In this document: positions 47,494 through 57,106 of the stretch, in pieces
Layout of the letters: every line of letters begins with the position of its first letter
Position numbering within the stretch: position 1 is the first letter of the stretch
DNA from: CAVUOA01 sp963742955
Lineage (GTDB): Bacteria; Bacteroidota; Ignavibacteria; Tepidaquicellales; OLB5
DNA: 64,000 nt
Assembly: GCA_963742955.1 (NCBI GenBank)
Contig: CAVUOA010000012.1
Coordinates: forward strand, 124,001 to 188,000
Direction: 5' to 3'
Program-made: the position numbers and the translations under genes
Notes under the pieces: generated by a model
Told to the model about the DNA's origin: nothing
Databases searched by the model: none
What the model saw: only the letters and a program-made list of their open reading frames with translations

Positions 47494-48783
47494 TTACCTT
47501 GCCTTTTTGAAATAATAAATCATCAAGTTTTCATAGGTATTGTTCATTGTAACATTTCGTCTTTTCATTGATACCTTAGCGGTTGCTATAGCTTTGCTTA
47601 TATCATATTTTACTCTTTTCCCGCTCTGCGCATCAGCCCATGAAAAATTGGGGATAAGCTTATTGTGGAAGCCCCCGCCGAACAAGTTGGATGAAATTCC
47701 TACAATAGTACCTGTGTTAAGCATAGTATTAATACCTGTTTTCGTATGGTCACCAATTATGCTTCCAAGAAATATTGAGCCTGTATCAACATTTTTTCCG
47801 TCAAGCTTAAGCACAATCCTCGAGTAATTATTTTTTAAATTGCTTGTTGTTGTGCCGGCTCCAAGGTTAACCCACTCACATAGGTATGAATGTCCCAGGA
47901 ATCCGTGGTGCTGTTTGTTGAAATACGGGTGTGTTATTGAATTTGTAATTTCACCCGCAACCTTTGAGTATCCCCCGATTCTCACAGGACCGTATATTGC
48001 AGCGCCTGATTTTATTGTTGAATTTGAACCAATGAAAGCAGGTCCCGTAATGTAAGCAAACGGTTCGATAGTAACACCTCTTGAGATGAAAATATCACCT
48101 TTTGAAGCATCAAGAACAGCGTTAGCGCTAATATTGCATTTTGTGGAAATATGAATTCTGTTTTTATTGAAAAGCTGTGCCTTGCATCCGTTTTTTCCCG
48201 GATTACCTATCAGTTTAAATAAAAAGCCAAGGTCATTTTTAATTTCCTCTTCGTGGTATAAAACAAGGTCGGAAGGATAATTTATATATTTCAGGTCTTC
48301 GGCAGTATCGGAATCAAGCTCACTGATTTGGATTTCTTTCAGATTTAGTTTCTTAACATCGCTTAACTTCAGCTGGTTATTTCCCGAAACGGATTCAATT
48401 ATCTTTTTTGCTGCATTGGTTTTTTCTGCAGTGCAGAAAAAAGCTGTGATTGTCTTATTGTTCAGAAAAAGTGTGTTTTCAAACTCTTTCTGATTCAGCA
48501 TGATGCCGTCAATAAAGTTTTTGGTGTAAATTACCCTGGCGTTGAGAAAAATTGTAGTTCCCCTGTGGAGTGAGTTGATTTTAAAGTGCGTAAATTTTTC
48601 ACTGCAGTACTTCTCGAGGTGTTTGCGGACATGAAGAGTGAATTCGTGCTTTTTTTCCGGAAAGATATACGAAATTTTTTCCAGTAAAGAAAAAGCGCCG
48701 CAATAGAGCTCTGAACTATGCCTCAGGTCATTAACCGGCGAAAGGTTAATAACCTGGGCATCTTCAAAAATGCAAACATTCAT
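47494..48783 (-). CDS. GlmU-like sugar-nucleotidyltransferase/acyltransferase family protein
   Basis: 429 residues. The N-terminal part (MNVCIFEDAQVINLSPVNDLRHSSELYCGAFSLLEKI) matches the start of the alternative bacterial GlmU-related family. The C-terminal half is a left-handed beta-helix of hexapeptide repeats (ISANAVLDASKGDIFISRGVTIEPFAYI; GSNSTIKSGAAIYGPVRIGGYSKVAGEITNS; ITHPYFNKQHHGFLGHSYL). In this family the N-terminal GT-A domain is divergent. It probably has a role in UDP-N-acetylglucosamine or related sugar-nucleotide synthesis (inferred). The helical protein downstream is likely co-transcribed. Confidence 0.85.
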   Translation of the reverse strand: MNVCIFEDAQVINLSPVNDLRHSSELYCGAFSLLEKISYIFPEKKHEFTLHVRKHLEKYCSEKFTHFKINSLHRGTTIFLNARVIYTKNFIDGIMLNQKEFENTLFLNNKTITAFFCTAEKTNAAKKIIESVSGNNQLKLSDVKKLNLKEIQISELDSDTAEDLKYINYPSDLVLYHEEEIKNDLGFLFKLIGNPGKNGCKAQLFNKNRIHISTKCNISANAVLDASKGDIFISRGVTIEPFAYITGPAFIGSNSTIKSGAAIYGPVRIGGYSKVAGEITNSITHPYFNKQHHGFLGHSYLCEWVNLGAGTTTSNLKNNYSRIVLKLDGKNVDTGSIFLGSIIGDHTKTGINTMLNTGTIVGISSNLFGGGFHNKLIPNFSWADAQSGKRVKYDISKAIATAKVSMKRRNVTMNNTYENLMIYYFKKAR

Positions 48784-48866
48784 AAAAATAAATTATTTTA
48801 TGAAATATTCTATTTGAGTGGATAAATTTTGGTTTAATATAAAACTTTGAGCGAGGAATATACGGC

Positions 48867-49106
48867 CTAAGCAGTGGTTTCTTCTGCTTTTGCTTTCTTC
48901 TTAGCATATTTCTTGTTGAACTTCTCAACACGGCCTGCGCTGTCTACCAATTTCTGCTTTCCTGTAAAGAAAGGATGGCATAAAGAGCATATTTCCACTT
49001 TTATTTGCGGAACCGTAGAACGGGTTGTAAATAAAACACCTCTGTTTTCACCGCAATTACATATTACTTCACACTTCACATATTTAGGATGCAGACCTTT
49101 TTTCAT
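48867..49106 (-). CDS. rpmE: 50S ribosomal protein L31
   Basis: 79 residues. Starts MKKGLHPKYVKCEVICNCG, followed by TRSTVPQIKVEICSLCHPFFTGKQKLVDSAGRVEKFNKKY. The Cys residues of the zinc-binding form are present (CNCG and CSLCH). A basic Lys-rich tail ends AEETTA. It is monocistronic and divergent from purN. A GGAGAGG site precedes the ATG, and a -33/-7 promoter lies at 49151-49181. Confidence 0.97.
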   Translation of the reverse strand: MKKGLHPKYVKCEVICNCGENRGVLFTTRSTVPQIKVEICSLCHPFFTGKQKLVDSAGRVEKFNKKYAKKKAKAEETTA

Positions 49107-49150
49107 CTGAATGACCTCTCCAATATTGTATTATTCAAAAAAATTGAATA

Positions 49151-49181
49151 CAAATATATAAATTTTAAACGTTTTTAGCAA
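49151..49181 (-). promoter_or_regulatory. rpmE promoter, Bacteroidota -33/-7 type
   Basis: Minus strand TTG (49179-49181), 20-bp spacer, TATATTTG (49151-49158). It fits the TTG-N19/20-TAnnTTTG consensus and lies 45 bp before the rpmE ATG. Confidence 0.65.
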
Positions 49182-49189
49182 TAAATTAA

Positions 49190-49220
49190 TTGACTATGTG
49201 TCAATTTTTGGTTAAATTTG
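49190..49220 (+). promoter_or_regulatory. purN promoter, Bacteroidota -33/-7 type
   Basis: Plus strand TTG (49190-49192), exactly 20-bp spacer, TAAATTTG (49213-49220), 24 bp before the purN start. It lies back-to-back with the rpmE promoter; the two -33 elements are 8 bp apart. Confidence 0.65.
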
Positions 49221-49244
49221 TGCATAATTTCAACAATTTAGAAT

Positions 49245-49859
49245 TTGAACCTTTGTGTATTAGCATCTGGCAGGGGGTCTAACCTTCGCTCCATTATCCG
49301 TTCCCAAAAAACCGGCAGGATTAAGTCAAAAGTCGTACTTGTTATCAGCAATAATTCAAACTCCAATGCTCTTAACATTGCAAATGAGAATCAAATTCCC
49401 GCAATTCACTTATCACAGATACAATTTAACTCTGAAAACAAGTATGTGAATAAATTTTTGGAGCTTTTAAAACTGCATAAGGTAGATTTGATAATTCTGG
49501 CAGGTTATATGAAGCTGATACCACTCGAAATCGTAAGAGCCTATAAAAATAGAATTTTAAATATTCATCCGGCGCTGATTCCCTCTTTTTGCGGCAAAGG
49601 ATTATACGGGTTAAATGTACATCAGGCAGTTCTTGATTACGGCGCAAAGGTAACAGGTGTGACGGTGCATTTGGTAGATGAAGAATATGATACAGGTCCG
49701 ATAGTCATTCAGAAAACAGTGAAAGTACATGATAACGATACGGCAGAATCTCTCCGCGGCAGGGTATTGAAACTGGAACATAAAATGTTTTCCGAAGCAA
49801 TAAAATTATTTGAGTCAAAGAAGTTTAACATCACAGGAAGAAAGGTATATTTTACTTAA
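49245..49859 (+). CDS. purN: Phosphoribosylglycinamide formyltransferase
   Basis: 204 residues from a TTG. Transfers formyl from 10-formyl-THF to GAR in purine synthesis. Visible: LASGRGSNLRSI, SNNSNSNALNIA, ILAGYMKLI, NIHPALIPSFCGKGLYGLNVHQAVL with the catalytic Asn-His pair, and GVTVHLVDEEYDTGPI. There is no ATG at the conserved start (NLCVLASGRGSN). The TTG lies 24 bp after the promoter -7 element. The next gene, purH, starts at the base after the stop codon. Confidence 0.95.
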   Translation: MNLCVLASGRGSNLRSIIRSQKTGRIKSKVVLVISNNSNSNALNIANENQIPAIHLSQIQFNSENKYVNKFLELLKLHKVDLIILAGYMKLIPLEIVRAYKNRILNIHPALIPSFCGKGLYGLNVHQAVLDYGAKVTGVTVHLVDEEYDTGPIVIQKTVKVHDNDTAESLRGRVLKLEHKMFSEAIKLFESKKFNITGRKVYFT

Positions 49860-51371
49860 ATGAAAAAAGCATTAATAAGCGTTTATGATAAAACCGGAAT
49901 TGTTGATTTCACCAAAGAGCTTGTTAAATCCGGCTATGAAATTATTTCTACAAGCGGAACAGCAAAGCTGTTAAAAGATAATGGTGTTAAAATAAGGACT
50001 ATCGAGGAAATGACAAAATCACCCGAAGTTCTCGGAGGCAGGGTTAAAACTCTGCATCCGCTTGTTTTTGCAGGTCTTCTTGCCGACAGGTTTAATGAAA
50101 ATCATTTAAAGCAAGTTGATGAATTCGGTTTTGAATTAATTGATTTGCTGGTTGTTAATCTTTATCCCTTTTCGGAAACCATCAAAAAAGAAAACTGTAC
50201 TGTTCCCGAAGCAATAGAGCAAATCGATATTGGGGGTGTTTCGTTAATCAGGGCGGCGGCAAAAAATTTTACGAATGTGAGCGTAATTGTTGAGCCGTCC
50301 CAGTACAAAATGTATTGGCAGAAAAAAAATGAAGAGAACCTTAATTTGAAATTAGCTTCACGTGCATTTGAATATATTGCTGAATACGATAACGAGATTG
50401 CAAATTATTTCCATAAGATTTCCTCCGATTCATCCGGGATATTATCAATCGATTATAAGTCATCCTGGAAATTAAGATATGGCGAAAACCCGCACCAGGG
50501 AGGTGTTTTATACAACACAGGTAAAAACAGCTTTGAAGATATTTTCGAAAAACTGCATGGAAAAGATTTATCATACATAAATATTCTCGATATTGATGCG
50601 GCATATAAGCTGATGAGCGAATTTGAAGAGCCAAGCAGTGTAATTTTAAAGCATACAAATCCCTGCGGAACTGCAAGCGCAGAAAATATTACTGAAGCTT
50701 ATAAAAGAGCATTTGCAACAGATACTGCTTCACCTTACGGCGGAATTGTAATTGTGAACAGAAAACTTGATATGAAAACTGCATCAGAAATTGATAAAAT
50801 ATTTACTGAAATTATTATCGCCCCCGAATACGATGAAGATACTATGCAATTTCTTCTGAAAAAGAAAAACAGGAGACTTATCAGGTATAAGAATTTAGAA
50901 TATTTTACCGGAGAATACAAATCTGTTGCGGGTGGGTTGCTATACCAGGATTCCGATAATGCCGTGGTTGACCCAAATGAAATGAAAGTCGTGACAAAGA
51001 GAAAACCAACTGATGATGAAATGCGGGATTTGATATTTGCAATGAAAGTCTGCAAGCATACAAAATCAAACTCGGTAGTTTATGCAAAAAATCTGCGTAC
51101 TGTTGGAATCGGCGGCGGACAGCCATCAAGAGTTGATTCGTCAATGATTGCAGTGCAAAAAGCAAAAAGATTCGGAATGGATTTAGAGAATTGTTCGGTT
51201 GCTTCAGATGCGTTTTTCCCGTTTCCTGACAGTCTTATTGAAGCAGCAAATGCAGGTGCAAAAAGCGTAATTCAGCCTGGAGGAGCAATCAGAGATGAAG
51301 AGGTTATAAATGCTGCAGACCAATATGGCATGGCCATGATATTCACCGGAATAAGGCATTTTAGGCACTGA
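49860..51371 (+). CDS. purH: Bifunctional AICAR transformylase / IMP cyclohydrolase
   Basis: 503 residues. The N-terminal MGS-like cyclohydrolase domain (KALISVYDKTGIVDFTKEL; STSGTAKLL; GGRVKTLHPLVFAGLLADR) is followed by the AICARFT domain (LRYGENPHQGGVLY; ILKHTNPCGTAS; DTASPYGGIVIVN; SDAFFPFPDSLIEAANAGAKSVIQPGG; IFTGIRHFRH at the very end). It carries out the last two steps to IMP. It abuts purN with no gap. The mreB start is 119 bp later. Confidence 0.97.
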   Translation: MKKALISVYDKTGIVDFTKELVKSGYEIISTSGTAKLLKDNGVKIRTIEEMTKSPEVLGGRVKTLHPLVFAGLLADRFNENHLKQVDEFGFELIDLLVVNLYPFSETIKKENCTVPEAIEQIDIGGVSLIRAAAKNFTNVSVIVEPSQYKMYWQKKNEENLNLKLASRAFEYIAEYDNEIANYFHKISSDSSGILSIDYKSSWKLRYGENPHQGGVLYNTGKNSFEDIFEKLHGKDLSYINILDIDAAYKLMSEFEEPSSVILKHTNPCGTASAENITEAYKRAFATDTASPYGGIVIVNRKLDMKTASEIDKIFTEIIIAPEYDEDTMQFLLKKKNRRLIRYKNLEYFTGEYKSVAGGLLYQDSDNAVVDPNEMKVVTKRKPTDDEMRDLIFAMKVCKHTKSNSVVYAKNLRTVGIGGGQPSRVDSSMIAVQKAKRFGMDLENCSVASDAFFPFPDSLIEAANAGAKSVIQPGGAIRDEEVINAADQYGMAMIFTGIRHFRH

Positions 51372-51490
51372 TTTATGGTGTATATTGTCAAAATAAACTG
51401 TTATATTTGCTGATTAAATTGGAAAAAATTCAGCTAAAGTATTAATTATAAATTTTTTACGGGGAAACCTTATAGGGAAGTATTATATAA

Positions 51491-52516
51491 ATGGGGTTAT
51501 TCGGGTTTTTATCAACTGATATTGCTATAGATTTAGGAACTGCCAACACGTTAATCTACATTAAGGGTAAAGGAATTATTCTTAATGAGCCTTCCATAGT
51601 TGCCTTTGACGAAAGCACAAAAAAAATCATTGCTGCAGGTCACGAAGCAAAACAAATGCATGAGAAAACTCATAAGGGCATTAAAACAATCCGCCCTATG
51701 GGTGACGGTGTTATTGCCGATTTTGAAATTGCCGAAGGCATGCTCCGAGCTTTTATTAAAAAAGTTCACTCAAGTATTTTTCCCAGCAGCAGGGTTGTAA
51801 TTTGTGTTCCGAGCGGAATTACAGAGGTTGAAAAACGCGCAGTAAGAGATTCTGCCGAACATGCAGGCGCAAAAGAAGTTTATCTTCTGGCAGAGCCTAT
51901 GGCGGCAGCAATTGGAATAGGGCTCGATGTTTCTTCACCTGTTGGCAACATGGTCATTGATATCGGCGGCGGCACGACGGAAATTGCCGTCATATCACTT
52001 TCGGGTATTGCAAACGGACAATCAATTAGAGTTGCAGGCGATGAATTGAATATCGCCATCGTTGAATATTTCAGGAAAAATTATAATATACTTATCGGTG
52101 AGCGTACAGCGGAGGAAATCAAATGCCAGGTCGGTTCGGTTATGCCTTTAAAAGAGGAAGTTATTATTGAAGTTAAAGGCAGAGATTTAGTATCCGGACT
52201 TCCCAAGATGACTGAGGTAAGCTCAATTGAAATAAGAGAAGCGTTAACAGAACCCGTAAATCAGATAATCCGCGCTGTTAAGGTTGCTCTGGAAAGCACT
52301 CAGCCGGAATTAGCTTCCGATATTCTTGACAGAGGCATAATGCTTAGCGGAGGCGGCGCGCTGTTAAAAGGATTGGATGAACGCATAAGGCTTGAAACTA
52401 ACCTTGCAGTTCACGTTGCAGAAGACCCTCTCACAGCGGTTGTCAGGGGAGCCGGTAAGGTTATGGAAGACCTGCAGAAATATTCTAAAGTTTTGATAAA
52501 GAGTAAGAAATACTGA
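51491..52516 (+). CDS. mreB: Rod-shape-determining actin homologue MreB
   Basis: 341 residues. Actin-like ATPase filaments that position the elongation machinery under the membrane. Phosphate 1 DIAIDLGTANTLIY, NEPSIVAF, RPMGDGVIADFEIAEGMLRAFI, VCVPSGITEVEKRAV, EPMAAAIGIGL, connect DIGGGTTEIAVISLSGI, and IMLSGGGALLKGLDE. A TATATTTG element lies at 51402-51409 but without a clear -33 partner, so an own promoter is uncertain. First gene of mreB-mreC-mreD-mrdA-rodA. Confidence 0.97.
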   Translation: MGLFGFLSTDIAIDLGTANTLIYIKGKGIILNEPSIVAFDESTKKIIAAGHEAKQMHEKTHKGIKTIRPMGDGVIADFEIAEGMLRAFIKKVHSSIFPSSRVVICVPSGITEVEKRAVRDSAEHAGAKEVYLLAEPMAAAIGIGLDVSSPVGNMVIDIGGGTTEIAVISLSGIANGQSIRVAGDELNIAIVEYFRKNYNILIGERTAEEIKCQVGSVMPLKEEVIIEVKGRDLVSGLPKMTEVSSIEIREALTEPVNQIIRAVKVALESTQPELASDILDRGIMLSGGGALLKGLDERIRLETNLAVHVAEDPLTAVVRGAGKVMEDLQKYSKVLIKSKKY

Positions 52517-52592
52517 TATTGCCATTCGGATTTTTATTTACTGCCTATAGACCCGGTAATCTATTCATTAAGTTCAATTAATCTCACTACAG

Positions 52593-53423
52593 ATGAAGAC
52601 ACTGCTCAGGTATTTAGGAGACTTAAAAGAATACATCACGTTTTCTTTTATAGTTCTTGTATGCCTGATATTAATTTTTCAGAATGAAAATGTTCAGGTA
52701 AGATTCATGCGCGGCGCCGCAGTGAATGTTATCGGCGCAGTTCAGAGCACGTTTTCAATTATCCCAAATGTCTTCCAGCTTGAAAAAGAAAATAAGCAGC
52801 TGAGAGAATCAAACAATATCCTTTCAACCGAAATAAGCCAGCTAAAAGAAGCCCGGCTTGAAAATATACGTCTTACACAGATGCTTGAGTTTAAACAGAG
52901 AACAAACTTAAGGATGGTATCGGCAAAAATTATAGGCAAGACGCTTATTCAAACCAGGAATAATATTACTCTTGATGAAGGAGAAAAAGACAGCGTTAAA
53001 ATCGGTATGCCTGTAATAACGGATAAGGGGCTGGTCGGCAAGATTGTGGCTGTAAGCGGGAATTTCAGCATTGCCCAGATACTGCTTAATAAAGACCTCA
53101 AGGTAAGCGCAAAAGACCAGCGCAGCAGGGTTGACGGAATAGTTTCCTGGGACGGTGAAAACAGGCTGCAATTGAAGAATGTTTCCAAGAGTGCCGATTT
53201 TATGGAAGGTGATATTGTAGTAACCTCTGAATACAGCAGCCATTTTCCGTCAGGTATACCGATAGGATATGCTGTATCGGTTAGCTCGGTTGATAATTTG
53301 TTTAAGAAAATAGAGATTGAGCCTTTTGTAAATTTTGAAACTCTTGAAGAAGTATTTATAATAAAAAGCCTTTCTAATGAAGAACGACAATCACTTGAGA
53401 AGAAGTATTTCGAAAAAAAATGA
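52593..53423 (+). CDS. mreC: Rod-shape-determining protein MreC
   Basis: 276 residues. N-terminal membrane helix (about 14-32), periplasmic coiled coil (about 58-105, EKENKQLRESNNILSTEISQLKEARLENIRL), then the beta domain with GMPVITDKGLVGKIVAVSGNFS, DQRSRVDGIVSW and PSGIPIGYAVSVSS. It bridges MreB and the PBP2-RodA synthase in the periplasm. It is 76 bp after mreB and 14 bp before mreD. Confidence 0.95.
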   Translation: MKTLLRYLGDLKEYITFSFIVLVCLILIFQNENVQVRFMRGAAVNVIGAVQSTFSIIPNVFQLEKENKQLRESNNILSTEISQLKEARLENIRLTQMLEFKQRTNLRMVSAKIIGKTLIQTRNNITLDEGEKDSVKIGMPVITDKGLVGKIVAVSGNFSIAQILLNKDLKVSAKDQRSRVDGIVSWDGENRLQLKNVSKSADFMEGDIVVTSEYSSHFPSGIPIGYAVSVSSVDNLFKKIEIEPFVNFETLEEVFIIKSLSNEERQSLEKKYFEKK

Positions 53424-53437
53424 TTATGTAATTTTAA

Positions 53438-53935
53438 ATGGCTGAATATGTAAAGTACGGTTTAATGCTTTTGCTCTTAGCTGTTATTCAGAAAACTTTA
53501 ATATGGCTGCTTGCTGTTACAAGCTATGAAATCACACCCGATATTTTGCTGATCGGGCTTGTGTTTGTGAGTATAAAGAAAGGAAAGATGACCGGAAGCA
53601 TCGGCGGTTTTATTTTCGGGCTGCTGATTGATTTTTTCAGCTTTTCATTCCTTGGATTAATGGCGCTAGCAAAAGCATCGGCGGGATTTACAGCGGGCTT
53701 CTTTAACACTGAAAATAAAATAGAACGCTATACACAGAGCTACGTTTTTGTTATTATTGTGTTTGTATGTTCATTAATAAATAATTTTATTTATTTTATT
53801 TTTTATTACCAGGGTACGGTTTTATCACTTGGCGATATTCTGTTCAGGTATATCGTGCCAACAGCGGTTTATACCGCATTAGTGAGTATATTGCCTTTAA
53901 TATTCTTTCAAAGAAGAGCTATTAAGAGATTTTAA
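53438..53935 (+). CDS. mreD: Rod-shape-determining protein MreD
   Basis: 165 residues with about five hydrophobic helices. The conserved P-D-I/L-L stretch (YEITPDILLIGLVFVSIKKG) and GGFIFGLLIDFFSFSFLGLMAL are typical. Low sequence identity is normal in the family; context (mreC upstream, mrdA 6 bp downstream) makes the call secure. Confidence 0.92.
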   Translation: MAEYVKYGLMLLLLAVIQKTLIWLLAVTSYEITPDILLIGLVFVSIKKGKMTGSIGGFIFGLLIDFFSFSFLGLMALAKASAGFTAGFFNTENKIERYTQSYVFVIIVFVCSLINNFIYFIFYYQGTVLSLGDILFRYIVPTAVYTALVSILPLIFFQRRAIKRF

Positions 53936-53941
53936 ATTACT

Positions 53942-55729
53942 GTGGAACTCTCAAAAAAGAAAAATATTTTTTACCTGCTGTCTTTTGCAGCGTTTATTAT
54001 TATTACCGGCAGGCTTGTCCAGCTGCAGCTTATTAATCCTGAAAGGTTTGATAAGGAATCTGAGAAAAATTCGGTTAAGACTATTATTACAACACCTGCA
54101 AGGGGACTGGTATTTGACCGTAATTACAAGCTCCTTGTAGATAACAAACCGTCTTACAGCGTTACCGTAACAAAGAAAGAATTTGATACCTCCAATGTTA
54201 ATCTTGTTTCTTCAATGCTTGGGATGGACCCTGATGAGCTGAGGAGCGAGCTTAAAGACATTGAAGGTACTAATAAGTTTATTCCAACCAGAATTGCAAG
54301 AGACGTTGATTTTAAAGTTGTTTCTTTTATAGAAGAAAACCATGAGCTGCTGAGAGGGATTGATTATAAAATTGAACCTATCCGTCTTTATCCAAACAAA
54401 TTCAAGGCTTCACACATTCTCGGTTACATCAATGAAATTTCAAAAGACAAGCTTAAGAACCAGGTTGGAGATTATTATAACCAGGGAGACGTGGTTGGTG
54501 TTACCGGACTTGAAGCCGGTTACGAATCTTACCTGAGAGGCGAAAAAGGCTACCAGTTTATTCTTCAGGATTCAAAAGGAAGAGAGGTAGGAAGCTTAAA
54601 TGACGGGAAAAATGATGTTAAGGCAGTAAGCGGCTATGATTTGATTTTAAGTATCGATGCGGAGCTGCAGGCTTATGCAGAACAGCTCCTTGGAAACAGG
54701 AAAGGAGCTATTGTTGCTGTTGACCCGAATAACGGAGAAGTTCTTACTATGGTCAGCAAGCCCGATTATGATCTAAACGATTTCAGCGGTAAAATTTCAC
54801 CCGATGTATGGAAACGGCTTAACACAGACCCTGACAAACCTTTATTTAACCGTGCCACTATGACACGGTATCCTCCCGGTTCGACTTATAAAATGGTTAC
54901 TGCTCTTGCCTCGATGCAGGAGGGGATTATGAAAGTTAACTCCACATTATACTGCGGTGGAAGCTTTAAATACGGTGACAGAGTTTTTGGTGACCACGGC
55001 GCTTACGGGTCAATAGGTTTTGTTAAATCCATTGAAGCATCAGTGAACGTATTTTACTATCAGTTAGTCCTGAAAATCGGGTTCAATAACTGGACAAAAT
55101 ACGGTAAGATTCTTGGTTTCGGGCAGAAACCTGATATTGACATTCCCGAACAAACTGCCGGGCTTTTGCCTTCAGAAGATTATTTTAACAAAGTTTACGG
55201 TCCCAAAGGATGGACACAGGGATTTGTTGTAAGCTTAGGCATAGGTCAGGGAGAGCTTGGTGTTTCCCCTCTTCAGATGGCAGATTACTGCGCCGTACTT
55301 GCTAACTCGGGTACATTTTACCAGCCGCATTTGGTAAAGTTTCTGAAAAACCCTAATACAGGCGAACTTACGCCCGTCAGCTATAAGAAACGTGATGTTG
55401 GTATTGACAAGAAATATTTCGATGTGGTAAGAAAAGGGATGTACAATGTTGTTAACGCTTATGGTACAGCACGTACAATTCACACATCGCTTGTAGATAT
55501 TGCAGGCAAAACAGGTACAGCCCAGAACCCGCACGGTAGAGACCATTCATGGTTTATCGCTTTTGCACCGTATGATAATCCTAAGATTGCAATTTGCGTC
55601 ATGGTTGAAAATGCAGGGTTCGGCGCCGCAGTTGCTGCCCCTATTGCTCAGCGTATAATATTAAAATATTTATTCGGTAACGCGGATGATACTGAAATCG
55701 ATGATTCCAAATATACTGCCCCCGATTAA
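53942..55729 (+). CDS. mrdA: Penicillin-binding protein 2 (transpeptidase of elongation)
   Basis: 595 residues from a GTG. Short cytoplasmic end, one membrane helix (about 10-28), pedestal domain (RGLVFDRNYKLLVDNKPSYSV; HILGYINEISK; GVTGLEAGYESYLRGEKG), and transpeptidase domain with active-site STYK (PPGSTYKMVTAL), SVN (second motif) and KTGT (AGKTGTAQNPHGRDHSWF). It cross-links septum-independent peptidoglycan together with RodA. The rodA gene follows after 5 bp. Confidence 0.96.
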   Translation: MELSKKKNIFYLLSFAAFIIITGRLVQLQLINPERFDKESEKNSVKTIITTPARGLVFDRNYKLLVDNKPSYSVTVTKKEFDTSNVNLVSSMLGMDPDELRSELKDIEGTNKFIPTRIARDVDFKVVSFIEENHELLRGIDYKIEPIRLYPNKFKASHILGYINEISKDKLKNQVGDYYNQGDVVGVTGLEAGYESYLRGEKGYQFILQDSKGREVGSLNDGKNDVKAVSGYDLILSIDAELQAYAEQLLGNRKGAIVAVDPNNGEVLTMVSKPDYDLNDFSGKISPDVWKRLNTDPDKPLFNRATMTRYPPGSTYKMVTALASMQEGIMKVNSTLYCGGSFKYGDRVFGDHGAYGSIGFVKSIEASVNVFYYQLVLKIGFNNWTKYGKILGFGQKPDIDIPEQTAGLLPSEDYFNKVYGPKGWTQGFVVSLGIGQGELGVSPLQMADYCAVLANSGTFYQPHLVKFLKNPNTGELTPVSYKKRDVGIDKKYFDVVRKGMYNVVNAYGTARTIHTSLVDIAGKTGTAQNPHGRDHSWFIAFAPYDNPKIAICVMVENAGFGAAVAAPIAQRIILKYLFGNADDTEIDDSKYTAPD

Positions 55730-55734
55730 TAACA

Positions 55735-56969
55735 ATGAGCACAATAAAATTTTTTGACAGGTTTAATGCTGCGGTTCTCATTTCCGCGTTCGGGTTGATT
55801 GCAATAGGTCTGGTTGCAATCTACAGCGCAACAAACGGGAATCCGGATGTATCGGTTAATTTCAACAAACAGCTTATTGCTGCCGTTGTTGGACTTATCC
55901 TTGTACTCATTATAACATTTCTTCCGCCCAAATATATTTCCATGTCAGCTTATATCCTTTATGCAGCTTAAACCTGCTTTTGCTTGTGCTTGTTTTATTT
56001 ATGGGTAAAAAAATCTCAGGCCAGGTAAGCTGGTTCAGCTTAGGCGGGTTTGGCGTTCAGCCTTCGGAGTTTGCTAAAGTAACAACTGTTCTTATGCTGG
56101 CGCAGTTTTTAACAAATAAGCAGGTCGATACCGATATTACGCGTCCGCGTGATTTCTTTATAGCAATTGTTCTGGGCTTGTTTCCTGTCGGGTTAATTAT
56201 GCTTCAGCCGGATATGGGAACCTCACTTGTATTTCTTGCAATGCTGCTTCCGGTGCTTTATTGGGCAGGCATGCCTAATTTTATTACTTTCATAATTATT
56301 GCGCCTGTCATAAACGCTGTATGCGCATTTTTGGGAACATATTATTTTGTGGCATCCCTCACAATAACGATTATTGCGATGTTCTTTTTTAAGAAGAACA
56401 TGCTTGTTTCAAGCCTTGTTGTAGTGGCAGTAGTTCTTTCAGGGCTTTCGGTGAATATTGCTTACCATAAGCTTCAGCCTTACCAGCAGAAAAGAATTTC
56501 GGCAGTCTTTAACCCGGAATCTGATGCGCTGGGTTCGGGTTACAATGTAATTCAGTCAAAAATTGCAATCGGTTCCGGCGGTATGTGGGGTAAAGGCTTT
56601 CTGCAGGGCACTCAAACTCAGCTTAAATATATTCCTGAGCAATGGACGGATTTTATTTTCTGCATGGTGGGAGAGGAGTTCGGGTTTGCCGGCTCGATAA
56701 TAGTTGTCATATTATTTTTAGTTTTAATATTTCAGACTATTCATATTGCTTATACATGCAAAAATAAGTTCCTGAGCCTGTGCTGCATAGGATTCGTATC
56801 GATTTTTTCTTTCCACATGCTTATAAATCTCGGGATGACTATGGGAATAATGCCCGTAATAGGCATTCCGCTTCCGTTTATGAGCTACGGAGTTTCATTC
56901 CTTATTGCAAATCTTGTAATGCTGGGAGTAATTCTCAACGCATACAGAAACAGAAAAGAATATGTGTAG
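55735..56969 (+). CDS. rodA: Peptidoglycan glycosyltransferase RodA (frameshifted)
   Basis: About 411 residues after correction. SEDS-family glycan polymerase, ten membrane helices. N-terminal helices (FNAAVLISAFGLIAIGLVAIYSAT), the GQVSWFSLGGFGVQPSEFAKV loop, LQPDMGTSLVFLAML with the catalytic Asp, KIAIGSGGMWGKGFLQGTQTQL, PEQWTDFIFCMVGEEFGF, and the C-terminal GIPLPFMSYGVSF. The frame is lost near 55965 (ILYAA-stop) and resumes one frame over (NLLLLVLVLFMG); a single missing base explains it. As RodA is needed for growth as a rod, a sequence error is the likeliest cause. Confidence 0.93.
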
Positions 56970-56996
56970 TAAATAGATTGAGATTGATTTCATAAC

Positions 56997-57079
56997 ATTC
57001 GTCAGACGACTTGTAAATAAAATGGACTATTTTATTATTTAAAAAACTATTATTCTAAACTGCCAGTCGTCCGACGAAT
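56997..57079. repeat. Inverted-repeat element (ATTCGTC...GACGAAT)
   Basis: Left arm ATTCGTCAGACGACTT (56997-57012) and right arm AGTCGTCCGACGAAT (57065-57079), 14 of 15-16 bases complementary, around an AT-rich centre of about 50 bp. Each arm is itself near-palindromic. It lies in the rodA-pyrF gap. It could fold into one long hairpin or two small ones, and resembles a REP/MITE-like element. Confidence 0.65.
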
Positions 57080-57106
57080 ATATAAAAAAGTTAACCATAA
57101 TATCAT

